Shown in pieces: positions 24,143 through 32,000 of a stretch of DNA of 32,000 nt. Under the pieces are notes generated by a model, which was not told the DNA's origin, did no database searches, and was given only the letters and a program-made list of their open reading frames with translations. Location: the NCBI GenBank assembly GCA_035573895.1, contig DATLZR010000093.1, positions 1 through 32,000 of the forward strand. Direction: 5' to 3'. Every line of letters begins with the position of its first letter. Position 1 is the stretch's first letter. The stretch comes from Blastocatellia bacterium. Its GTDB lineage: Bacteria; Acidobacteriota; Blastocatellia; HR10. A program made the position numbers and the translations under genes.

Positions 24143-25681
24143 ATGAACCGCTTGTCCGCAGACATTTCCGGACTGTTTTCTCCCTCTGACCTCCGGCCTC
24201 GCAGCCACACGGGGTTTCTGGCTGGGGCCGTATGTCTGCTGGCGATGGCTCTTGGGTATTATGTCAGCCTGGACCCAGGCTGGTTGCGCGTTTGGATTGA
24301 CCTCACTCGCGCGTCCCACTGGCTGGGTGTACTGATTGGAGCTGGTGTCTTTCTCGTCATCCTGCGGTGGCCGGGTGTCGGGTTGCTTTTGCTGGTGGCA
24401 ACTATTTACACGAATATCTCGGAGATCGGGGTGCGCCATTATCAGTGGCCTTCCCTCCTACAATTGGTGATGCCTCTGCTGGCTCTGGCAATCCTGGGAC
24501 GGCAACTGGTGTCAAGCCGGCCAAGGCTCGTTGTGGACGCTCTGCTGGCACTCCTCATTTTGTACACTGTGGTCATCTTCGCCTCTTCGGTCCGAGCGGT
24601 CAATCCTGAGCTGGCGGATGAAAGGTTGTTTGATCACCTCAAGAGCCTGGCCATCGTTCTGGTGGTGATCAACCTCATGACCTCACGGCTTGATCTGCGA
24701 CACGTGACCTGGGTGTTGGTATTGGTGGGAGCGTTCCTGAGCACGATCAGCATGTATCAGGTCGCCACCTCAGCATACACCCAGGAGTTTGGTGGATTGG
24801 GTCGGATTAAGGTGGCCCACATTGTGGATCGTGTGCGTCAGCCACGCATCGCCGGGCCGGTCGGCGATCCCAATTTCTATGCTCAGATTTTAGTGCCGCT
24901 GGTTCCACTGGCGTTCTATCAGTTGTGGAAGGAGCCCTCGCTGAGGCTCAAGCTAATTGCAGCCTATAGCCTGAGTATGATCAGCCTGGCGCTCGTCTTT
25001 ACCTACTCCCGAGGCGGCATTCTCGCCCTAGCAGTAGTCGTGCTGCTGGCAGTAATCATGAAGAAGATCAAGCCCCGACATCTCGTTCTTGGATTCATCC
25101 TCTTCCTCCCGCTCTGGCTTGTGGTTCCCAGAGAGTTTGAAGGCCGCTTGAGCACCCTCAAGCAGCTCATCCCCGGAGCCGATGAAACGAGCATGGATGT
25201 GGATACCTCTTTCCGGGAACGGGTGCTCTTGATGCAGGTGGCCTGGGAGATGTTCAGAGATCATCCCGTCCTCGGAGTGGGAGCCGGAAATTATTCGGAG
25301 CATTATGAGGATTACGCTCAACGGATCGGCTCGACCGTGAGTAGCTATGAGGATTTCGGCCAGCGGCGATTCCCCCACAGCCTCTACCTGGAAATTGCCG
25401 CTGAGACGGGGCTGGTGGGGCTGCTTCTCTTTGCGGGCATCGTGGTTGTCACTTTCTTACGGGCGCGTTCGGCCATTCGCCTATTTACAAAAGCTGGAGA
25501 TATCCACTCAGCACACATAGTGACAGCCCTGGCGCTGGGATTGGTGGGCTACCTGACCTCAAGCGTGTTTCTCCACGGCCATTATCTCCGTTATTTCTGG
25601 CTGCTGGTGGCCCTGATGGTAGCGGCCCGACGCATTGGCTCAGCAGAAAGAATGGACAAACCCTTATCCTTCTCCGGGTGA
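24143..25681 (+). CDS. O-antigen ligase/polymerase family membrane protein
   Basis: The 512-residue protein has about ten to twelve predicted membrane helices and the signature of the O-antigen ligase/Wzy family: a long periplasmic loop ending in GVGAGNYSEHYEDYA and PHSLYLEIAAETGLVGLLLF. Next to Wzz and Wzx genes it most likely polymerises repeat units at the periplasmic face (Wzy role); attachment to an acceptor (ligase role) is the alternative. The ATG at 24143 has GGGGGGAGA five bases upstream. An earlier in-frame ATG at 24128 overlaps the stop of the Wzz-like gene but has a poorer context. Arg residues in the loop (VDRVRQPRIAGPVGD) fit substrate binding seen in the family. Confidence 0.88.
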   Translation: MNRLSADISGLFSPSDLRPRSHTGFLAGAVCLLAMALGYYVSLDPGWLRVWIDLTRASHWLGVLIGAGVFLVILRWPGVGLLLLVATIYTNISEIGVRHYQWPSLLQLVMPLLALAILGRQLVSSRPRLVVDALLALLILYTVVIFASSVRAVNPELADERLFDHLKSLAIVLVVINLMTSRLDLRHVTWVLVLVGAFLSTISMYQVATSAYTQEFGGLGRIKVAHIVDRVRQPRIAGPVGDPNFYAQILVPLVPLAFYQLWKEPSLRLKLIAAYSLSMISLALVFTYSRGGILALAVVVLLAVIMKKIKPRHLVLGFILFLPLWLVVPREFEGRLSTLKQLIPGADETSMDVDTSFRERVLLMQVAWEMFRDHPVLGVGAGNYSEHYEDYAQRIGSTVSSYEDFGQRRFPHSLYLEIAAETGLVGLLLFAGIVVVTFLRARSAIRLFTKAGDIHSAHIVTALALGLVGYLTSSVFLHGHYLRYFWLLVALMVAARRIGSAERMDKPLSFSG

Positions 25682-25717
25682 TGGCCCACGGAGTCGCCGA
25701 GCCGAGGTTGCAGGAGC

Positions 25718-28060
25718 ATGGCCTTTGAAACTCACGTGACAACAAAAACGGTGGAGCCGGCGTCACCGGCGGTGGGTTCGCCGGTCGCCTACATCATGTC
25801 TCGCTTCCCGCGCCTGACCGAGACGTTCATCCTGCGCGAAATACTGGAACTGGAGAGGCAAGGTCAACCGGTCATCATTTTCCCGCTACTTCGCGTTCAA
25901 CAACCGATACGACATGCCGAAGTTGATCAGTTGATCTCCCGGGTGCACTATACACCTTTAGTCTCCGGTGCCATCCTTTCGGCCCAGCTTCATTATCTGA
26001 GGCGATCACCGCGACAATACTTGAAAGCGTTGTGGGCAGCCTTAAAAGGCACATGGGGTTCGGCGAACTTGTTCATCGGCGCCATCGGGATTTTCCCGAA
26101 GTCGGTGTATCTGGCCCGCTTGATCGAGCAGAGAGGCATTAAACATGTTCACGCCCACTTCGCCACGCATCCGGCGCTAGCAGCGTTGATTATTTCCGAG
26201 TTGACCGGCATTGGTTTCAGCTTCACCGCCCATGCCCATGACATTTTTGTTCACACCCGAATGTTGGCCGAGAAGATGGAGAAAGCTCGCTTCGTGGTGA
26301 CTGTTTCGGAGTTCAATAAGAGATACTTGTTGCGAATCTGCCCGCAGATACCCGCGGATAAGATCATCGTCATCCGCTGCGGCATCGAGATCGAGCGATA
26401 CGGTAGCGATGCATCTCCGAGTTCTCTTGCTTGTCCTGAACAATCACCTAAGAGCCGGAAGGGCAATCCATTCACGATCGTGTGCGTGGCTAGTCTGCAG
26501 CCGTACAAAGGGATCGAATATCTGGTAAGGGCCTGCGCTCTGCTCCGACCGCGGCTTCCCCACCTGCGCTGCCTGATTGTGGGCGAGGGTGAACAACGAA
26601 AAAGGATCGAGCGTCTGATTCGCCAATTAGGCCTGTCTCAAACCGTGCACCTGCTGGGCGGTCGGCCACAGCATGAGGTCGCTGCGTTGTTGGCTCAAGC
26701 GGACCTTTTCGTCTTGCCGAGCGTTGTCGCGCCAAACGGCCAAATGGAGGGCTTGCCGGTTGCACTCATGGAGGCGATGGCCAGCCGCCTCGCCGTCGTA
26801 GCGTCTCGACTGTCCGGAATCCCGGAGCTGGTGGAGGATGGCATCACGGGTCTACTTGTCCCGCCGGGAAATGTGGAGGCTCTGGCCAGAGCGATCACCC
26901 AACTCGCCGAATGTGAGTCTCTGCGTCTGGAGATGGGACGACGCGGGCGAGAGGCAATTGCCCGGGAATTTGATCTGACCCGCACCGTCGCCAAGCTGCG
27001 CGCGTTGTTTTCCGCCGCTATGGATCAACCATCGCAGCCGATGAATGGGAAGGTCGCGCTCGAAGACGAAATCAGGAACAGAGTCGGCAGCTACCATTCT
27101 CCCCTGACAAGCACGGGCTGCATGAATGTGACGTTGAGCCCGCTCCAAAGCAGCCAGGATTCACAAATTTATGAAATAGCCCTGGCCAACGAAAAGCGAT
27201 GGATCCTTAAGCTGCACCGCCCAGCAGGAGTTCCGCTGGAGAAAATAACCCAGCGAGCGAAGAGATGTGCCGAGCGAGAGTACGAAGCACTGTCATTCTT
27301 CTGGCGCGAGTTCTCCCAGCGTTCTACCCGATTGGCCGTGCCCAAGCCGCTGGATTATTTTCCCGAGCACGCGGCGTTAGTGGTTGAAAAGTGTCCGGGC
27401 GAAAAGTTGAGTCGCTCGCTCCGGTGGGCTCGTTGGCTCCAGACGACCGCGGGACGGAGGCGGCTGTGTCAACAGGTGAAAGCGTGTGGACAGTGGCTGG
27501 CACTCTTTCACCACATAACCCAACGCTCAGCAGATCCATCGGTCATTTATCGGCGGATCGAACGAGAGTTCTACCGGAATCTCGAGATCTGCGAGGTACG
27601 TGGTCTTGACCCGGCGCTGGCGGCTCAGATCGCTGTTTGGTTTGAGCGGAAGAAGTCCGCCGCTTTCACCGGCGACCATCAGATCGTGGGCCATCACGGT
27701 GATTTCGGTCCCCACAATGTGCTCGTCTCACCGGAGAAGATCACCGTCATAGACTTCGAGGGCTGGCAGGAGGGAATCCTTTATGAGGACCTCTGCTATT
27801 TCCTGGGCTTGATCGAGGCGATGCCGTCCTATCACCTGAGTCATGAACTGGTCCAGGTGATCAAAGAGAATTTCCTGCAAGGGTATGGTCAGCCGGAGAA
27901 ACTCGATTCGAGATCACTGGCCGTTTTCATGCTCACAGCGATGGTGAAGATCATGGCCCATAGTCCGGTGCTCAAGCCCGGGACTACCTGGCTCCATGCC
28001 TGGAAGCGCCAACGGCGATTGGCGTTTTACACGAGGTGGCTGAGGGAATACATCACATGA
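25718..28060 (+). CDS. GT4 glycosyltransferase fused to an APH-type kinase domain
   Basis: The 780-residue protein has two catalytic halves. Residues about 20-425 form a GT-B glycosyltransferase of family 4: SRFPRLTETFILREI, HAHFATHPA, TAHAHDIF, VASLQPYKGIEYL, and the E-x7-E motif (Glu344 in MEGLPVALMEAMA to Glu352). Residues about 440-780 resemble aminoglycoside/choline kinase-like phosphotransferases: an ATP-binding Lys in WILKLHRP, the catalytic loop HHGDFGPHNVLV (Asp662, Asn667), and the metal-binding VIDFEGW (Asp679). The natural substrate is unknown; phosphorylation of a sugar or of a glycan being built is possible. It lies between the polymerase and the flippase in the operon. The ATG at 25718 has GCAGGAG just upstream. 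The fusion is one uninterrupted frame, and its end overlaps the next start (ATGA), so the next gene is translationally coupled. Confidence 0.88.
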   Translation: MAFETHVTTKTVEPASPAVGSPVAYIMSRFPRLTETFILREILELERQGQPVIIFPLLRVQQPIRHAEVDQLISRVHYTPLVSGAILSAQLHYLRRSPRQYLKALWAALKGTWGSANLFIGAIGIFPKSVYLARLIEQRGIKHVHAHFATHPALAALIISELTGIGFSFTAHAHDIFVHTRMLAEKMEKARFVVTVSEFNKRYLLRICPQIPADKIIVIRCGIEIERYGSDASPSSLACPEQSPKSRKGNPFTIVCVASLQPYKGIEYLVRACALLRPRLPHLRCLIVGEGEQRKRIERLIRQLGLSQTVHLLGGRPQHEVAALLAQADLFVLPSVVAPNGQMEGLPVALMEAMASRLAVVASRLSGIPELVEDGITGLLVPPGNVEALARAITQLAECESLRLEMGRRGREAIAREFDLTRTVAKLRALFSAAMDQPSQPMNGKVALEDEIRNRVGSYHSPLTSTGCMNVTLSPLQSSQDSQIYEIALANEKRWILKLHRPAGVPLEKITQRAKRCAEREYEALSFFWREFSQRSTRLAVPKPLDYFPEHAALVVEKCPGEKLSRSLRWARWLQTTAGRRRLCQQVKACGQWLALFHHITQRSADPSVIYRRIEREFYRNLEICEVRGLDPALAAQIAVWFERKKSAAFTGDHQIVGHHGDFGPHNVLVSPEKITVIDFEGWQEGILYEDLCYFLGLIEAMPSYHLSHELVQVIKENFLQGYGQPEKLDSRSLAVFMLTAMVKIMAHSPVLKPGTTWLHAWKRQRRLAFYTRWLREYIT

Positions 28061-29559
28061 GACCGCACGGGTTCACATCAATGCCTCTGAGTGATCTGCG
28101 ATCCGCTAGCGGCGAAATCCTGGCTCGGGCCGTTGGGAGCGTGATTTGGACTTACGTTTCGTTGGGTGGCAGTAAGCTGTTAGTATTTGCCAGCAGCCTC
28201 ATTCTGGCGCGGCTATTGACGCCTGCCGAGTTTGGTCAAGTCGGATTCGCGCTACTGGTTATCAGCTACCTTGATACCATCGGCGACTTAGGCGTCAGTG
28301 CGGCGTTGATTTACGAACAGAAACGACCAGAGCAAGCAGCTCATGTTGCCTTCATCATCAGCCTGATCATGGGCATAGTGTGGTTCGTGCTGGCGATGCT
28401 CGGCGCACCGCTCATCGCCCGGTTCTTCAAAGATCCAGCAGTTGTGCCCCTCGTTCGTGTGCTGGCGTGGATTTTTGTCCTCACGGCGTTGGGCAACGTG
28501 CATGATGCGCTGCTGCGGCGCGAACTCGATTTCAAGCAGCGATTGATCCCTGATCTGGCACGGGCGCTCCTGAAAGGAACGGCGTCGGTGCTGCTGGCGC
28601 TTTTGGGCGGAGGAGTGTGGAGCTTGGTGTGGGGACAATTGCTGGGAGCTGCTGCTTCAACGCTGGCACTATGGATGATTGTGCCCTGGAGACCGCGTTG
28701 GCGGGTCTCCTGGGACCTCCTCCGCGAAATGTTACGCTATGGCAGCCAGATTGTTTCCGTCAATGTGCTGTCGGCCATTATTCATCACGCGGACCACGTG
28801 ATCGTTGGCCGGTTGTTAGGGAGCGTCGCCCTGGGTTTCTACGGCATGGCCTCTCGCCTCCCGGAGTTCTTCGTCACCATGGTCATCTGGGTTGTGGGGA
28901 ATATTGCCTTCCCCGCCTACGCTCGATTGCAAGGAGACCGTCCGACACTCCAACGGGCGTTTCTTGTTACGCTGCGCTACTTATCGCTGGTGACAGTGCC
29001 CACTGGCGTAGGACTGGCGGTATTAGGAGCGCCAGTCATCTTAACGTTGTACGGTCCTCAGTGGGAACCCTCAATACCGGTGCTTCAGGCCTTGGCCCTG
29101 GCGGGCTGTCTCCGATCACTTGGCTCACATGCCGGTGATGTCTACAAAGCCGTCGGTCGGCCGGATATTTTGGTGCGGGTAGGACTGGTGCGCGCGGTCG
29201 TTTTAGTACCGACACTGGTGTGGGGAGCGGGCGGGGGCATCGGAACAGTGGCGCTTGCGCAATTGACGATCACCGGCGCCAGCACGCTGCTCAATCTCTA
29301 TATTGCCAGTCGGGTTCTGACCCTGCCGCTAAAAACTCTCCTTGCCCAATTCAAGCCAGCAGCGATTAGCACAGCAGTAATGCTGATGGGGCTGCACCTT
29401 CTGCCACCTCTGCTCGGGAGTTGGCCGAATGTGGTTCGGTTGACTGTTTCCGCCGCGCTGGGATTCGGGATCTATGCGACTTGCCTCTGGCTAATCAGTC
29501 CGGAGGCAGTCCGGCAGGCCCGAGCGGCGATTGCGTTCTCCCTTCGCAAAGCCATCTAG
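28057..29559 (+). CDS. Wzx-type polysaccharide flippase
   Basis: The 500-residue protein is a MOP-superfamily exporter of the polysaccharide transporter type, with about twelve to fourteen hydrophobic helices. It includes the typical LTPAEFGQVGFALLVISYLDTIGDLGVSAALI near the N-terminus and HADHVIVGRLLGSVALGFYGMASRLP midway. It would flip lipid-linked repeat units from the cytoplasmic to the periplasmic face for polymerisation. The ATG at 28057 overlaps the previous stop (ATGA), a mark of coupling. A second ATG 24 bases later is possible. No breaks are seen. Confidence 0.9.
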   Translation: MRPHGFTSMPLSDLRSASGEILARAVGSVIWTYVSLGGSKLLVFASSLILARLLTPAEFGQVGFALLVISYLDTIGDLGVSAALIYEQKRPEQAAHVAFIISLIMGIVWFVLAMLGAPLIARFFKDPAVVPLVRVLAWIFVLTALGNVHDALLRRELDFKQRLIPDLARALLKGTASVLLALLGGGVWSLVWGQLLGAAASTLALWMIVPWRPRWRVSWDLLREMLRYGSQIVSVNVLSAIIHHADHVIVGRLLGSVALGFYGMASRLPEFFVTMVIWVVGNIAFPAYARLQGDRPTLQRAFLVTLRYLSLVTVPTGVGLAVLGAPVILTLYGPQWEPSIPVLQALALAGCLRSLGSHAGDVYKAVGRPDILVRVGLVRAVVLVPTLVWGAGGGIGTVALAQLTITGASTLLNLYIASRVLTLPLKTLLAQFKPAAISTAVMLMGLHLLPPLLGSWPNVVRLTVSAALGFGIYATCLWLISPEAVRQARAAIAFSLRKAI

Positions 29560-29577
29560 CAACATTTGGAGGTCCGT

Positions 29578-30090
29578 ATGAACAACCGTTTCTTCATCAT
29601 GGGAATTATCCTCGTGGTGCTTGGTGCCTCGACACCTCTGATGACACTCCAACTGCCGCAGCCGATCACAACAATTCAAGTCCGCATCGTCACGGGCAAT
29701 CGTCCGGCTGCCGGAACCGATGACCCCGTTTTCCTCGGTCTTGGGGGACGAGAGTTCCGGATTCAGGATCAGAATCTGGCATTTAATGATTTCGCCAGCG
29801 GCAGCGAACACACCTACACGTTCGGCGCGGCCAGCTCTGTCAGCCCAGCAACGCTCAATGATCCCCGTGATCCGCAACTGACGACCGACGACCTGTTTGC
29901 CTTCCCCGTGTACATCCGAAAGAACGAGGATACGGCGAGTCAGTCCGTTTCCAGTTGGAATGTTGAGGAAGTCACGGTTACCGTCAACCCGGGTCGAAAC
30001 CAGATTGTTTATTCAGCGCTGGAAGGACCGGCCAATATCTGGCTCACCAATGATGCCGGCTTGATCCTCTACCTGAAGCGCCGGCGGTGA
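29578..30090 (+). CDS. Small exported PLAT-like domain protein
   Basis: The 170-residue product has an N-terminal signal or anchor (about residues 5-22, FFIMGIILVVLGASTPLM) and then a beta-sandwich-like domain whose opening resembles PLAT/LH2 domains: IQVRIVTGNRPAAGTDDPVFLGLGG, LAFNDFASGSEHTYTF, then VEEVTVTVNPGRNQIVYSALE. PLAT domains bind lipids, sugars or partner proteins. An envelope role linked to the polysaccharide is likely from its place in the operon but is not shown. The ATG at 29578 has GGAGGT five bases upstream; the frame before it is open but unsupported. It follows the flippase by 18 bases. The stop TGA is followed in the same frame by the next coding sequence. Confidence 0.75.
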   Translation: MNNRFFIMGIILVVLGASTPLMTLQLPQPITTIQVRIVTGNRPAAGTDDPVFLGLGGREFRIQDQNLAFNDFASGSEHTYTFGAASSVSPATLNDPRDPQLTTDDLFAFPVYIRKNEDTASQSVSSWNVEEVTVTVNPGRNQIVYSALEGPANIWLTNDAGLILYLKRRR

Positions 30091-30138
30091 GAAAGGGCGA
30101 AGGACCTTAGGGGTGTTCCTCTTTTTAGGTGCGACAGT

Positions 30139-31467
30139 TTGCTGCTCCTCGATGACCGTGAGGGAAAAGTGATCGAAGCGGTGACACAACCGGGCACGGA
30201 GGTCCGTTATGGCTGGCATGATCGCTATAAAATTCCTCTCGATCACCCGGCCGCGTTCCGCTTTTACCTGGATTACCTGCTGGTTCCGCACTCGCGGCGG
30301 GAGATGATATGGGCCACCCTTGCGCGGGCGTCCTCGCGGATCGGACGGATCCTGTTGTTGGCTGAAGGCTCATCGAGCACTAGCGCTTTCCAGAATTCGC
30401 CTCATTCTCACGGAGAAGATGGCGCTCCTGGTGGCCTGTCCGACGCCGAACGATCATGGGCAGACCTTTTGGCCCCGCGGCTGGAAGAATGCTTACGACG
30501 GGCCGGAATAGCAGTGCACGGGCCGTTAGCTTTTCTCATGCTCGATGATTACCGCCATTCGGTCCGCCGACAGATGGTATTCTTTCTCTTTGATCGGGAG
30601 TCAGCCCTGCCCCGGGCAGTGGCGAAAGTCGCTACTCAAGCAACTCAGCAGACAGTGCTGGAGCACGAGTATGCGGCACTTTGGACGCTTCATCAACGGC
30701 TCGACGATGACCTGCGGGTGACCCTACCCCGTCCGCTGGGGCTCATCCATGTTGGCGCAACGACGACACTGCTGGAAGGATTTCTTCCGGGACGCTCCCT
30801 CTATTGTGAACTGCGCAACTGCTGGCGCCCCCATCACTGCGCATCGGAGCATTTTCGCCTGGCGTGCCGGTGGCTCGTGCGATTTCATCAGGCCACCCGC
30901 TGGGAGTCAGTCTCCCTGAACGAGGAGTCGGTGGATCGTTATATCGTCCAGCCGCTAAACGCCTTTCAGCGAGACTGCGACGCCTCTGCTGCCGAGCGTG
31001 ACCTGATCTCTCACATCATCACCTTGGCAAAGGAACTTCCGAACGAGCCTCTTCCCCTCGTCGCACGACAGGGTGATTTCTGGGCGCGTAATGTGATCCG
31101 GTGCGGTGAGTTGGTCGGAGTGGTGGATTGGGAGCAGTTTCACTGGCGCAGCACGCCGTTTGAGGATCTCTTCTTGTTCGCCACAAGCTATGGGCTGAGC
31201 TACCCCTGGAAGTTGGGACGCTGGGCTACGCCAGCAGCAGCGTTTCGCGCTACCTATTTAGAAGTAAGCTGGCTGGCTCAACTCGTGCGCGACTATCTGC
31301 TGTCCTATTGTGAAGCGATGGGGATCTCGCCAAAGCTGCTTGAACTGTTCTTTCCCGTCTTTCTGGCCGAACGGGCATGGAAAGAGCGAGAGCACTCGGG
31401 GATCAAGATATGGAGAACCCTGTTTCAGACGTATGCGCATCGAGACGGACCCGCCTGCTTTTGTTGA
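30139..31467 (+). CDS. Second APH-type phosphotransferase
   Basis: The 442-residue product has a C-terminal half like aminoglycoside/choline kinases: ALPRAVAKVATQ (ATP-binding Lys), EHEYAALWTLHQRL, LVRFHQATRW, the catalytic loop RQGDFWARNVI (Asp313, Asn318) and VVDWEQ (Asp330). The first position of the usual HGD loop is Gln rather than His. The N-terminal 130 residues (YGWHDRYKIPLDHPAAFRFYLDYLLVP and a helical stretch) do not match a domain I know. The start is uncertain. TTG at 30139 has AGG eight bases upstream; the frame is open back to the previous stop at 30090; the first ATG is at 30304, within the N-terminal region. Possible substrates include a sugar, an alcohol headgroup, or a glycan intermediate; antibiotic resistance is unlikely from context. 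Confidence 0.75.
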   Translation: MLLLDDREGKVIEAVTQPGTEVRYGWHDRYKIPLDHPAAFRFYLDYLLVPHSRREMIWATLARASSRIGRILLLAEGSSSTSAFQNSPHSHGEDGAPGGLSDAERSWADLLAPRLEECLRRAGIAVHGPLAFLMLDDYRHSVRRQMVFFLFDRESALPRAVAKVATQATQQTVLEHEYAALWTLHQRLDDDLRVTLPRPLGLIHVGATTTLLEGFLPGRSLYCELRNCWRPHHCASEHFRLACRWLVRFHQATRWESVSLNEESVDRYIVQPLNAFQRDCDASAAERDLISHIITLAKELPNEPLPLVARQGDFWARNVIRCGELVGVVDWEQFHWRSTPFEDLFLFATSYGLSYPWKLGRWATPAAAFRATYLEVSWLAQLVRDYLLSYCEAMGISPKLLELFFPVFLAERAWKEREHSGIKIWRTLFQTYAHRDGPACFC

Positions 31468-31508
31468 ATCAGGGGCTCAGCGTAGAGGCACCGGTTGAAC
31501 GGAGGCGG

Positions 31509-32000
31509 GTGCAAAACCTTTCCCATCGCCCTGAACGTGACGGGCTCCCTCTGATCTTACTGAGCAGCCTGGCCACGGGTGGGGCCGAACGCGTCACCGT
31601 CTCGTTCTTGCGCCGGTTGCAGCAGAGAGGTATGGAGGCGCTGGTCTGTACTGTGACAGCTCGGCACGATGGCCCGCTTGCGGCTGAACTCTCATCCTCC
31701 GGTGTGCGACGGTATGATCTGGGAGCGCGGCGGCTGGCCGATCCATTAGCAGCGTGGCGACTTCTGCGATTGCTCAGGCGGCAGCCGATAGCTCTTGTAC
31801 ATGCTCACGGACAGGACGCTTCGATCCTGGGCGCGGCGGTTCGATCCCTGGTGGGCGTACCGCTGATCATCACCCGACATGTGCTCGATGAGCCTTCGGT
31901 CACGTGGCGTCAACGCCTTCGGGCCCGGTTAGCGCTCTGGGCCATCCGTCAGGCTGACGCCGTTGTGGCGGTATCATCAGCAGCGGCCGATCGGCTGGCG
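31509..32000 (+). CDS. GT4-family glycosyltransferase (N-terminal part)
   Basis: The frame runs off the right edge after 164 codons. The start GTG at 31509 has GGAGG three bases upstream; longer in-frame starts such as TTG are possible. The product shows the N-terminal Rossmann half of GT-B enzymes: LPLILLSSLATGGAERVTVSFLRRL, a basic stretch, VHAHGQDASILGAAVRSLVGVPLIITRH, and DAVVAVSSAAADRLA. The GGAER signature points to retaining family 4 transferases. It continues the polysaccharide operon, 41 bases after the kinase-like gene, and would add a sugar to the lipid-linked repeat. The catalytic C-terminal half is outside the window. Confidence 0.85.
   Translation, partial: MQNLSHRPERDGLPLILLSSLATGGAERVTVSFLRRLQQRGMEALVCTVTARHDGPLAAELSSSGVRRYDLGARRLADPLAAWRLLRLLRRQPIALVHAHGQDASILGAAVRSLVGVPLIITRHVLDEPSVTWRQRLRARLALWAIRQADAVVAVSSAAADRLA

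Noticed and set aside
30139-31467. Aminoglycoside resistance gene
   Set aside because: The kinase-like motifs are shared with many small-molecule kinases, and the gene is embedded in a polysaccharide operon without mobile elements.
29578-31467. Readthrough fusion of the PLAT-like protein and the kinase
   Set aside because: An exported domain fused to an ATP-using kinase is implausible, and a 16-codon stop-free gap is common by chance.

Overview
The window looks like a GC-rich chromosomal segment from an acidobacterium-like organism, possibly of the Blastocatellia type. The main clues are a 1070-residue Oar-type TonB-dependent receptor with an N-terminal carboxypeptidase-regulatory domain, a PPC-TPR-CHAT protein, a large secreted beta-helix protein, and F-type ATPase genes in a partial cluster. 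This placement is an inference from gene content; no rRNA or other strong marker is present.

Layout. Positions 1-53 hold the last codons of an unknown gene. Positions 280-1173 (minus) encode a BtpA/SgcQ-family TIM barrel. A gene-poor stretch with decayed coding sequence follows. At 1779-2375 (minus) there is a toxin-antitoxin locus with an intact HTH antitoxin and a PemK/MazF toxin broken by two frameshifts and a stop. At 2767-5979 (minus) lies the Oar-like outer-membrane receptor, whose ribosome-binding site sits inside a small GNRA hairpin. Divergent from it at 6488 (plus) is a secreted right-handed beta-helix protein with a structured leader. Its frame overruns the convergent 503-residue membrane-anchored protein (9878-11389, minus). 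A soluble hybrid histidine kinase follows (11839-13641, minus).

Positions 13697-15962 hold no large gene but are rich in structure. There is a 98-bp near-perfect palindrome, a second inverted-repeat element of about 140 bp, a 58-codon gene with an excellent ribosome-binding site whose product ends in a double CC motif, and three diverged tandem repeats of about 80 bp, each starting with a hairpin. A PPC-TPR-CHAT protease-like protein (15963-19025, minus) closes this part.

Positions 19294-21466 (plus) carry atpI, atpB and atpE of the F0 sector only. A REP-like nested palindrome lies between atpI and atpB, and a terminator-like hairpin between atpB and atpE. The molybdenum-cofactor enzyme MobA follows at 21712-22386 (minus).

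From 22676 to the right edge (all plus) runs a Wzx/Wzy-type exopolysaccharide operon: an initiating sugar-phosphate transferase, a Wzz-like chain-length protein, an O-antigen ligase/polymerase-like protein, a GT4 glycosyltransferase fused to an APH-type kinase, a Wzx flippase, a small secreted PLAT-like protein, a second APH-type kinase, and the start of another GT4 glycosyltransferase. The pieces fit assembly of a lipid-linked repeat unit, flipping, polymerisation and length control. The two kinase-like domains suggest an extra phosphorylation step that is not standard for such clusters.
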